A stretch of DNA of 64,000 bases from Artocarpus heterophyllus (lineage: Eukaryota > Streptophyta > Magnoliopsida > Rosales > Moraceae): assembly GCA_025403435.1 (NCBI GenBank), contig CM046330.1:18808239-18872238 (forward strand), written 5' to 3'. The notes beneath the pieces are model-generated. The model was not told where the DNA came from, ran no database searches, and saw nothing but the letters and a program-made list of their open reading frames with translations. A program made the position numbers and the translations under genes. Shown in pieces: positions 25,518-36,876 of the stretch. The stretch's first letter is position 1. The number at the start of each line of letters is the position of its first letter.

Positions 25518-27345
25518 TGTGACAACTCACATTTTTGGGCAGTCACTTCACTTACTTAAACATCATTTAGTAAAGAGTAATCTTACTTACTTAGGAAGAA
25601 AAATACTAAAATAATTTTTTTTCTTTAAACATTCTTTAAATGTACTTAAAAACTGTTGCGACCTTTGTTGTCAATCAAGTTGAGAGTTTAAAACTATTTC
25701 AAGTCGTCTCTTAAAACTTAATAAGAAACATTTACTGAATCATTGATCAAAACTTAACTTTATAAGAAGATAAAACATTTCGTAAATATATCGCAAAACT
25801 CTAAATACATTCCTTAAAACTGTGATTTTCTCAATATTTTGAAAACATTTCATTAAATAGTAGGAAAACCTTTCCTTTGTGTAGCGGAAGCAAACTGTGG
25901 TGGTATCCATACTCAAATCCTCGCATCCGTCCTCCGCAACACCCAGCTCTTCTAACGGGTACCTACTGGTCGCCCACATACTATCTATAGCATGAAGAAA
26001 CTTTTTATGAGCTTTCGTTCAGTAAGTTCAAATACATTCTCACAATTCATTTATAACATGCTATAGAAATTTTTCTCATGGAAACCTTTTTCTTAAAACA
26101 TTTTTCATAAACGTTTTTCATAAACATTTTTCATAAAACATTTCTAAACCGTTTCTCATAAATGTTTTCATAAAGCATTTCGGTAACGTTTTTCATAAAT
26201 TCTTTTCATAAAACATATAACATAAAATAATCCTCATATTGCTCTTCATAAACATAATTTATGTTTTCATAAACACTTAATATAAAACATTCCTCAGAAT
26301 GTTTTCCATGGCATATAAAATGTTTCATAACAAGAAAATCAAGTGCAATCACAATGCACGTTTTCATTTATGCTCAATTATGAACTTTCAATTATGAGTG
26401 TCTTATGATCGTTCTCTTCTTACTTTAACTTTCTATCTTTGTTCCTTAACTTTCCTTATCTTATTTTAACTTTCTATTCTTGCTCCTTATCTTTCCGTAT
26501 CTTACTTTAACTTTCTATCATTGTTCCTTATCTTTCTTTATCTTATAACCTTTAATGTTCGTACCAACATCTTTAATCGTGAGATCATAAATGTGATGCT
26601 TCCCTTGTGGAAGACTTAAGACCATCGAACTTCAAGGTCATGTACCTCGCATCTACGAGGTCAAACTTTAACTTCCTTTCATTACCTCACAACAGGGAGG
26701 CTAGTACAACACTTTCTTTTTATCTTTACATTACCTTCTTATTAAATTTAGTGAGCATTTCAAATGCAATCACATCATATGCAACACACTTGCAAGTCAT
26801 AGCTTGTACTGTAAAATCTATTGCATAACAAATGCAACTTATAGCATAACAAATACAACATAAAATGCAAACACATTTTGCTAATCATAATTTGTACTCT
26901 GAAACTTATTGCATAACAAATGCAACTTATTGTATAACAAATGCATCATACAACGCAATCACTTTTTGCAAATCATAACTTTTATTCTAAAACTTATTGC
27001 ACAACAAATGCAACTTATTGCATAACAAATGCATCATAAAACTTATAACTTAAACTATAAAATTGTCATAATGCAAAACATACTTTAAATACTTTGAAAA
27101 TCCTAACTTGAACTTTTTAAAAATATTATGCATATCAATATGCAAATAAACTTTAAACATAACGGTTGCAAATCCATTGCAAATCTTATTTTGTACTTTA
27201 GAACTTTTTTGCATAATAAATGCAAATATACTTTAAAAATAACTTGCATAACAATTGCAAACACATTTACAAATCATATAAATAAGCATTTAAAAATCAT
27301 TTACTTCATGCTGTAGGTGAAGTCTGAACTTACCTGGACTTTACT
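25518..27345 (-). repeat. Second half of a gypsy-type LTR, separated from its first half by inversion
   Basis: Read on the minus strand this is the distal half of the LTR whose full copy lies at 31552-35784: it corresponds to about 33717-35784 without the MITE. Shared landmarks are the repeated 'gcaataagttgcatttg' wording and the stretch around 'gatgcgaggattta'. The LTR terminus falls at 25518, preceded by GTTCC. At 27345 the match stops abruptly and hAT sequence begins. The missing first half is at 36877-39072. Confidence 0.9.
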
Positions 27346-29392
27346 TGCAGCACAAAGACACGTGGAACAAAAACAATGTGGAATCATCTGGCTAAGTGTA
27401 AGACATATCCACATAATGTTAAAGATGAGAAACAAAAAGTTATTCAAGCTTTCACTAAAAAGAGCATAACTAGTGATTATGAGAATGTTGCTTCAACTAC
27501 CTAACTGAAGCTTACTCAAAAAGAGATCAGACATGAAATAGCTTCACACTTTGTTCTTGATGAGCTGCCATTTCGACATGTCAATAGGAGAGGGTTTCAA
27601 CGCCTCATTAAAAAAACTTTTCCCATTGTGAATTTCCATTAAGAATAACTGTTGCTAGAGACATTTATCAATTATATTTACATAATAAGAAGAAGTTGTA
27701 GAACGAGCTCAAGATGTATAGAGTGTCTCTCACAACTGATTGTTGGATTCAAAATATTGGCTACATGTGTTTGATTGTTCATTGGATCAACAATAATTGG
27801 AAGTTGTAGAAGAAGATCATATGCTTTGTTCAAGTCCTTAGCCATAAGGGTGATCTGTTAGGGAAAGAAATGATTGCTCATTTGAACGAGTGAGGTATTA
27901 CAAAATTTTTTTCTAACACTTTTGATAATGTTGGTTCTAATTCTGTTGCATTGACAAAAGTTACCAAGTATCTTCAAGAAAAAAAGAACATGGAATTGTG
28001 TTGGATGGGGAGATGTTTCACATGAGATTTTGTGCTCACATCATGAATTTGATTGTTTGTGATAGTTTGAAATAATTGAGCAACTCTACTGCAAGCATTA
28101 CCAATGCAGTGAGGTATGTAAGATCTTCTTCAACACGACTGAGACCATTTGAGGAAGTTTGCAAAGAAGCTAACATAGAGTCAAAGGCATCACTTTGTTT
28201 GGATGTTTAGACTAGATGGAATTCTACATATATGACAGTTAAGGGCTGTTCAAGAAAGCATTCAAGAATTTAGAAGCGGATGCTAATTACACCAAGTATT
28301 TTGAGGAAGAGAATTAATGGAATGGTGATAGGAGGTCCTCCACTGAAGTTTGGATTTGGATCAAGCTGAAGTTGTTGTGACCTTCCTCAAGACATTCTAT
28401 GAGCGAACCTTGAAGTTTAGTAGGTCCTTGTATGTAACATCATTTTTTTTCAATAAATTCTCGATGTGCATAGTGTAAGAATTGGCTCAAGAGCCACATA
28501 CTTTGGTTGAAAAAATGGCAACAAGCATGCAACTGAAGTATAACAAATATTGGGGAAAGATTGAGAAGAGGAACTTGGTGATGTTTGTGGCACCGTTCTA
28601 GATCCAAGGTTCAAGTTGAAGCTTCTGAAACATGAATTTAGCTTCATTTATGATCCTACTACTGCAGATAAAATGATCAAAGTAGTTGAATATATAATTC
28701 TCTGGTTGTATGATTTTTATAAAGAGATGATGAACCCTCCACTTCCTCCACCAAGAGATTTTACAGCTTAAGGATCAAAAGCCACTCCAAGTTCTTCAAG
28801 TATTCAATCTTCTACATCTAGTGGTTTACCAATAGGGAGAACATCAACATGGGTTAAAATATGATTTCAAGTGGATGAGCAATAGTCAAACTAATGATTT
28901 GGAAATTACTTGAGTGATAGGCGTGAGAGATTGTTTGAAGACCACTTTAACATACTAGGATGGTGGAAATCCTATGCAAACTAATGTAAATTGTCTCACA
29001 AATTGCAAAAGATGTGTTGGCAATACAAGTCTTTATAGTTGCTTCTGAATCTGTTTTCAATAGTGATCGAATACTTGACCCATCTATGAGTTCTTTGATA
29101 CCAAAGATGGTTGAGGCTTTGATTTGTTCCAACAATTAGTTGATGTCTAAGGAGGAGGAGGAAAAGGCTGTAGGGCTTAGTAAATACATGGATAAGGTGC
29201 AAGTTTTGGAGGAATATGAAGAAGTTGTACTAGGTAATGCATTTATTTATATATTTTTTATGGTAAAAAAATGTATCTTGAGAAAAAACATACGTGAATT
29301 ATTTATTTTATATTTACATTAATAAATAGAAGCTTATTATGTTTTATATGTCAGGTGATAGATCTTGCATTATAAATGCAGATGATGTTTGA
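27346..29392 (+). pseudogene. hAT (Ac-type) transposase pseudogene, body and C-terminus
   Basis: Decayed DNA transposase of the hAT/RICESLEEPER type. It starts mid-domain with the second half of a BED zinc finger (CSTKTRGTKTMWNHLAKC at 27346), whose first half is at 39073-39255 on the other strand. Further pieces in shifting frames are MRFCAHIMNLIV near 28020, AVRYVRSS near 28110, TRWNSTY near 28210, and the hAT C-terminal dimerisation region (VASESVF, then LDPSMSSLIPKMVEALICSNN) near 29035-29140. Internal stops (for example near 27502) and frameshifts make it non-functional. A TTTACCCCTA sequence at 29823-29832 could be its 3' terminal repeat; I could not find the partner. Confidence 0.85.
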
Positions 29393-31546
29393 GTGGAGAT
29401 GTTTGGAGTTGGAGATTGATGATTATATACCATATATTTTGGTTGATCTTTCTTAGTAATTTTGTTTCATTGGCTTTTGTTATGGTTTATTTGTTAGTTT
29501 ATGACTTAATATATTTGATTTGAGTTTATGTTATGAGACCTTCATTTTATGTTAATTTTAATTTATTGAGACAATTTTGGACCTTTATAAAATATTTCTT
29601 ATGAATTTTAGCTTTTTAATTCACTTTGGTTTAAATTGTTAGTTTTGATTTTTTTTCTTTTATATTACTTAACCCGACCAACTCACCCAACCCAACCAAT
29701 ATGTCGTTTGGTAGGTCGATTTTGAGTTTTGGGTTGATTGGGTATATTAAATTTAAAATCAACCTACTTAAACTTTGACTAAATGGGTTAAGATTTTTTA
29801 AAAAAAAAAAAAACACTTGATGTTTACCCCTAAGTCCTATAACCCCCAAAACGCTCCAAATCAAGGCTCTAGCCAAGTCACACTCCCACAAATATGGATT
29901 GTAGTATCTAGAGCATTAGAACACTCCATACATTCACTTAAAAAAGTCAAGGATAACGTGGTGAAGTCATACAACGTAAGTGAAAATAAACCTTTGATCA
30001 TGCCTATTAAATAACATGATTAGCCTACATCACAAGAACTATAATGAGCTAAAGCTCAGTAAGTAAAAATCATGCATGGAATGACGTGATATATGGGCTC
30101 ATGAGTTACATATTCATACAAATAATTCATTTTTGTACCCTTCAACATTTTAGAACATATGCGTATTTTCTTTTAGGGTTTGTTAAAGCGAGTAGGCATT
30201 CGTTCCTATCTACTTTCATATCGTTGATTGTATGAGCAACAAACAAAATATCCGTGAGCTATTATACTAAATCTTGAATCATGCATATATGAGGTTTATA
30301 TATGGAAAGATATGATTGTAAGATTAATAGTTTAAAACAATAGTCTGCAACTTGTGGAATAAAGATGGTGACTTTATTCTTAATAGAGCTACAATGAGGA
30401 TATATGTTCAATTAGGAGATAGTTTATCATGGCTATTAGAAGAAAATAAGGTTCCATGGCAGACACATTGGTGTATGCATATACTCGAAGATTATACATT
30501 GTACTAGACCTTGTAACTTAAGAAAGTATATTTACTGGTAGACATATTCCTTCCCTTGCTTGTACTTCCTCGTGTGGAGAACTTCTTAAACAAGAATAGA
30601 GTTCTCTGGTATTCACTGGCCTGGAACAAAAGCCAATTAAAGAGATGATATCAACTTGTCGAGGATCATATGCATCAAGTTGGTTACAATCTTTGCAACC
30701 ACCATATAAGATAAATTACACAAATTAATTCCAGCATTTGTAGTCTTCTTTGGATATTTTCAAACCTATTTCTATTTAGCCGCTCAAAGCTTGTTTAGTA
30801 CACTTGGGCCTGCTTATTGATCTATAACTGGTTGTCTTCTGCAAAGAAGTTCCACACATCCCTAATTGTTTCTCTACATGAATGATTAATGGTCCATGCC
30901 TTGAGAAACCTGAAAGGAGTAGGAAGCTCGCCAACCTCCAAAGCATTATAAAAAATTAGTGCAGCATAGTTCGAATCAACTATGGACAGTTTTTTTTGAA
31001 AAGAAATACAATTCATTCAACTCAAAGAGATACACACACAAACCGTGACTCAAATGACCTCTTATTGCAAGGATGTTTGAACCCGATCACTGACCGGTTC
31101 CATCGATAAGTTCTAATGAAACGTACAAGGGGTAAATCGTGCACTGTCTTCTAACAACGAGAAGCCTAAAAGGCACATCAATAATCGAATACACATGTGG
31201 CTCTTTCAACAACATTTCTATAATTGATAGAGAACTCCAATCAATCGAGAACATAAGACATGTAGCACAAAGGTCATTAACAACACCACTAAAAATCAAC
31301 CCTAGTGGCTTGGACAAACAAACAAAATTGGAAAGTGGAAAAACAACATCTATTATTATAGATTAACGATAAATGAAAAAAAAAACACCAAAGCATAGTA
31401 CCTAAGAGGCGAAAACAACATCGTCATTATTCTATTCAAACAACTACTACAAAATAAAAGGGAAAACCAAGCACCATTGGGATTTACTAGTTGCAAGTCG
31501 ACCACCATAACCAAAACGCCTTGGGAAAATAGGGCAAAATAGGGAT
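29393..31546. other. Repeat-derived spacer between hAT and gypsy elements
   Basis: AT-rich DNA with a possible hAT 3' end (around 29832) and a LINE fragment (30822-31016, listed separately). Nothing else is recognised. The last bases GGAAC (31547-31551) are the target duplication of the gypsy element. Confidence 0.4.
30822..31016 (-). pseudogene. LINE endonuclease C-terminal fragment
   Basis: The minus strand reads LPTPFRFLKAWTINHSC and then VWN. This matches the phrase P-F-R-F-x-x-x-W-T-x-H-P at the end of plant L1 endonuclease domains. Only about 65 residues remain. Confidence 0.5.
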
Positions 31547-31551
31547 GGAAC

Positions 31552-34500
31552 TGTAGCACCCCTGGTATTTTTAATACATTAAAAATGCATTAAGTTAAGG
31601 ATTATATTAAGACGAAAAATACAATTTAAGGAAAAATATTGTATAATAACATAAAAAATTATACAGTATTAGAATAATACATTGTAAGAATTAGGACTGT
31701 TTAAGGTCATGTAGTATAGAAATTAGACTGTTTAAGTTAAAGCAGTATAGAAAGAATATTGCTAAGTAAAAAGACAGATATAGAAAAGGTTATGTTTAGC
31801 CTCCAAAATTAATCAGAGGCAAGTAAAATATTTTATACAGTCTAGGAATATATTTTTGCAATGATTTTACTACAGCAGTAATGAGAAAATACTGTGTGGT
31901 GAAAAATTACACATTGTAAATTTTGGGGCTCCACAAAGTAGACACCCACTTGAATTCTATTGGGCCACCAAGCCATGAAAGGTGGCCCAATCACCTTGTG
32001 CCACATGGGTAACCCAAAGGATTACCATGTGTCACCTAAAGGATAAACATGCATTTAATGCAAAAATTTGCCAAAAAATCTCCCATTTTCTTCTCCAAAC
32101 ACCACGGGAGCCATGGATGAGCTTCTTCAAAGATTTTCTCAACCCAAATCTTTGCAAAACTAGCCCCAATTAAGTTCAAGAAGTGAAGCCCAAGGATTTT
32201 TAACAAGTTTTATGGTAAAAACCTTAACTTTTTTTTAAGGTTTTTCATGGTTTTTCTTGGGTTAAGGAAGGAAAGTTAATTTAAAGCATTTTTGTGTGAG
32301 AAATGCTTAGGAAAAAGGCTTTAAAGGAGCTCTTGGAGGGCTAGAATCCAAAAGTGCTATTTAGGGTAAGTTTTGAATTTTAAAGTTTTGAAATTATGTG
32401 ATTTTTAATTTGATTTTTATTCTTTGAAAGGTATGTGGGTTTACAAGCAAAGTTTTGCTTAAATCCCATAGATACATGAATTATGACATGGTGATGCTGT
32501 GAAAATTTAGGTTTTATTGTGCAAAATGTTAGTTTTTGCAAAAAGTATTATTTTTGTAATTTTAGTACTAATTTTGCAAAAATGATGAGTGGGCATGAAA
32601 ATGATTCAAACAAGGATTGGAACTGCCTATGTAGTGGTAGATTCATTGTTTAAAAATAGATTTTTACAAAATGTCCCAAGGACTAAATTGAAAGAAAAAG
32701 TTCTTTCTCGGTAGAATTGAAAACTGCCTAAAAACACCCCTGTATAGTGAGAGTTTCAAAAAAGTTACAACATAAAAGTTGTAGATTTCGACGAAACTGT
32801 TAGGCATTCAGACAGTTTCTTAAAATTCTACTTGGTTTAGGAGTTATGAATTTTACAAGAATTCGTTAAAATTGGAAAAAAAAATTTAAAGGGCAAAAAT
32901 GTCATTTTTTCAAAGGATTTTGAATACGGTACTTTGAGCAAAAATGTTCCCTCATGAAAAATGGGGACTAATGGTTTAAAAAGATTATTTTTGGTTCTAG
33001 GGACAAAAATGTAAATATTTTTGTCTTTCGGTCCAAAACTACGAAATTGTGTGAAAACTGGGTTTTCACTAGGGAACATTGGTTTCCTACACTGCTGTAG
33101 GCAGTAAGTACCATAGATGTTAAGTTTTTAAGAAATTAAAGTTTAGTTAAGGAAATAATAGAAGAAAAATAGTTAAGGGCAAAATGATCATTTTATGAAA
33201 AATGACCAAATTAGACTCGAAACACCCGATGTTGGAAAACGCTCCTTCATAGGAATTTTCTCGTAACATGTAAGAAAAGGAACAATAAAGTTAAGCAATG
33301 AGTTTTATAAGATTACAAAGTTGATGAAAAACCCGATAAAGGTAAAAACATCATTTTACGAAAACGGCTTGAACGGAGTCGAACACTTTGATTTAGCATA
33401 ACGTTCTCAGACAGAAAATGTTCCGTAATACGTTAAGTAACGTAACCGTCATGTGTGATAAGAGATTTAATAAGAGATGTTCAAGTAAACGAAGGTAATC
33501 CGATGGGTTACAAAATTAAGTAAAGGAAAGGGGTAAACCGATAGTACACAAGTCAAGTTAAAAGGAAAGAATGGTTAATGTTTATGTTTTATTATCAATT
33601 GAGTTGATTGATAAAAAGAAAGTTAATTAATGAGTCGGCTGTCATATGATCAAGACATAGAAGCCGACTAATGGAAGGAAAAGTAATGAAAATAGGAATG
33701 GAAAGGAGAACGTTGGAGTAAAGTCTAGGTAAGTTCAGACTTCACCTATAGCATGAAGTAAATGATTTTTAAATGCTTATTTATATGATTTGTAAATGTG
33801 TTTGCAATTGTTATGCAAGTTGTTTTTAAAGTATATTTGCATTTATTATGCAAAAAAGTTCTAAAGTACAAAATAAGATTTGCCATGGATTGCAACCGTT
33901 ATGTTTAAAGTTTATTTGCATATTGATATGCATAATATTTTTAAAAAGTTCAAGTTAGGATTTTCAAAGTATTTAAAGTATGTTTTGCATTATGACAATT
34001 TTATAGTTTAAGTTATAAGTTTTATGATGTATTTGTTATGCAATAAGTTGCATTTGTTGTGCAATAAGTTTTAGAATAAAAGTTATGATTTGTAAAATGT
34101 GATTACGTTATATGATGCATTTGTTATGCAATAAGTTTTAGAGTACAAATTATGATTAGCAAAATGTGTTTGCATTTTATGTTGCATTTGTTATGCTATA
34201 AGTTGCATTTGATATGCAATAAATTTTACAGTACAAGCTATGACTTGCAAGTGTATTGCATATGATGTGATTGCATTTGAAATGCTCACTAAATTTAATA
34301 AGAAGGTAATGTAAAGATAAAAAGAAAGTGTCGTACCAGCCTCCCTATTGTGGGTAATGAAAGTAAGTTAAAGTTTAACCTTGTAGATGTGAGGTACATA
34401 ACCTCGAAGTTCGATGGTCTTAAGTCTTCCACAAGAGAAGCATCACATTTATGATCTCATGATTAAAGATGTTGGTACCACTACAAGAAAAACTACATTT

Positions 34501-35784
34501 AACGACATATTATTTACGACATGTAGTTTTTGAATGTCGTTGAAAAGTACATACAACGACATCTTCAACAAAGATGTCATTAAAGACATTTGAAAGAATA
34601 ATTAACGACATCTATATAGATGTCGTTAATTATTCTTTCAAATGTTATTAATGACATGTTTGTTAGAGATGTCGTTGTATGTACTTTTAACGACATTCAA
34701 AAACTACATGTCGTAAATAATATGTCGTTAAATGTAGTTTTTCTTGCAGTATACGAACATTAAAGGTTATAAGATAAAGAAAGATAAGGAACAATGATAA
34801 AAAGTTAAAGTAAGATACAAAAAGATAAGGAGCAAGAATAGAAAGTTAAAGTAAGATAAGGAAAGTTAAGGAACAAAGATAGAAAGTTAAAGTAAGAAAA
34901 GAACGATCATAAGATGCTCATAATTAAAAGTTCATAATTGAGCATAAATAAAAACGTGCATTGTGATTGTACTTGATTTTCTTCTTATGAAACATTTATA
35001 TACTATGGAAAAAATGTTTTATATTAAGTGTTTATTAAAACATAAATGATGTTTATGAAGAGCAATATGAGAATTATTTTATGTTATATATTTTATGAAA
35101 AGCGTTTTTGAAAAACATTACAGAAATGCTTTATGACAACGTTTATGAGAAACATTTTAGAAATGTTTATGAAAAACGTTTATGAAAAATGTTTTAAGAA
35201 AAATGTTTCCATGATAAAAATTTCTATAGCATGTTATAAATGAATTGTGAGTATATGTTTGAACTTACTGAGTGAAAGCTTATAAAAAGTTTCTTCATGC
35301 TATAGGTAGTATGTGGGCGACCAGCAGGACCCGTTAGAAGAGCTGGGTGCTACGAACGACGGATGCGAGGATTTAGGTATGAATACCACCACAGTTTGCT
35401 TTCGCTATACAAAGGAAAGGTTTTCCACTATTTAATGTAATGTTTTCAAAATATTGAGAAAATCACAGTTTTAAGAAATGTATTTAAAGTTTTATGATAT
35501 ATTTACGAAATGTTTTATCTTCTTATAAAGTTAAGTTTTGATCCATGATTTAGTAAATATTTCTTATTAAGATTTAAGAAACGATTTGAAATAGTTTTAA
35601 AGTCAAGTGTTAAACGAGGTCTCAACTTGAATGGCGACAGAGGTCGCAACAGTTTTTAAGTATGTTTAAAGAATGTTTAAAGAAAAAAAAATTATTTTAG
35701 TATTTTTCTTACTAAGTAAAATTATTGTTTACTAAATGATGTTTAAGTAAGTAAAATAACTGCTTAAAAAGCCGAGTCGTCACA
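31552..35784 (+). repeat. Complete gypsy-type LTR (about 3.96 kb plus a MITE insertion)
   Basis: Begins TGTAGCACCCC and ends CACA just before the primer site. It matches 36877-39072 (first half) directly and 25518-27345 (second half) in reverse. It contains the MITE at 34479-34751, which the other LTR lacks. Confidence 0.9.
34479..34751. mobile_element. CACTA-type foldback MITE with 3-bp target duplication
   Basis: A 273-bp, nearly perfect palindrome. The left end begins CACTACAAGAAAAAC; the right end read in reverse begins TACTGCAAGAAAAAC. Both arms, about 136 bp each, carry repeated ACGACAT / ATGTCGT words and meet at CTATATAG near 34615. TAC flanks it on both sides (34476-34478 and 34752-34754). 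The matching site in the other LTR copy (minus strand near 26560-26565) reads straight through with one TAC. That is the empty site and proves insertion. The CACTAC end and 3-bp duplication are CACTA/En-Spm traits. Confidence 0.95.
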
Positions 35785-36876
35785 GGTGGTATCAGAGCAG
35801 TATCCTGCGATCCCATCTCGCGTTGTCATATATCCGCTACACCATTGCTCAAGTAAGTAAGTTAAGTTAAGTAGGAAGGAAAGTTAGAATTAACAAATAC
35901 GTGTTTATGTTGGGCATAGCCTTTGATATCGACACACCCAGATGAGCAACGAGAAGGCAAAAGTCAAAGGATGAACGTAATATTACATGTTATAATATCC
36001 TTGCAAGTCGACAGTAGGCGTCGTCAATTAGCGATGTCAAGTCAATGATGACCAAACGTGGTCAATGATGGTCAATAGATGCTGACGGCTCAAAATCAAG
36101 AAGATGAGCTCGTGACACGTTATGATATTTATGCACACAATGATGTCTCTGTATGGGCAAACTTGCTCTGTTAGAAGTCAATTCGATATTGGCTACATGT
36201 ATAACGCGAAAAAATGGATCAAGATAACGCACTAATAGAGGTTCGAAAGTGATTTTTGGTGTCCAATGAAACGAGAGTGCCTAAGAGCAACCAGACGTTA
36301 GATGATTAACTATACGATTCTTTCGAGCTTAAGCATTCCTTAGCTAAGCTGAGACATGCTAATGAGCTTGTAACTACCCAAATGGGAATCACGATCAAGA
36401 CAATGATACCAAATCGGTCAGCAAAAACCTCACGGATTCGAGGATGGAAGCTGAAGATTTATACTTTATAAGGAAAATTACGGCAAAATGTCATTCTAGA
36501 ATGGATATAGAACCGAAAAATTATGGATTTTGTGGTCAGATGACCCTAATCTTTAGATAGAAATGATACGATTAAAATGAAAATAAACTCTACTTTCAAG
36601 AATAGCATTCATTAGTAGAATGCTAAACCTTTAAATGAATGGAAATTGTGCACATACACTGAAGGATCAGAGTTGCGTAGCAGAAGTGTAGTGTACAATT
36701 TAAATGAATATGTCAAGAACATGTTGAAAATTGTAGAAGTTCCAAGATGAAGGTTTAGTTTTAGTAAGAAAGTAATGACTAAGGAAGCATGTTAAGAACG
36801 GAAACGAGGATAAAGACGATGAACTACTTATAAAGGTTCTAATTTTTGAGGACGAAAATTGTTAAGGAGGGTAGAT
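35785..36876 (+). other. Interior of the gypsy derivative: primer site, no coding, polypurine tract
   Basis: TGGTATCAGAGCA (35787-35799) is the initiator-Met primer site. The interior ends with GAGGACGAAAATTGTTAAGG and AAGGAGGGTAGAT (36864-36876), typical of the gypsy 3' end and polypurine tract. Between them I find no frame or motif for gag, protease, RT or integrase. Confidence 0.8.

Noticed and set aside
31087..31366. Overlapping frames on both strands right of the LINE fragment
   Set aside because: No recognisable motif; opposite-strand overlap suggests chance in repeat-derived DNA.
34479..34751. Relationship between the MITE's ACGACAT words and the copia-1 leader palindromes (17489-17691)
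   Set aside because: Only a 12-base core is shared and the contexts differ; short palindromic words can coincide.
34479..34751. CRISPR-like or satellite array
   Set aside because: The repeated words are arranged as one large palindrome with CACTA ends and a 3-bp target duplication, which a MITE explains.
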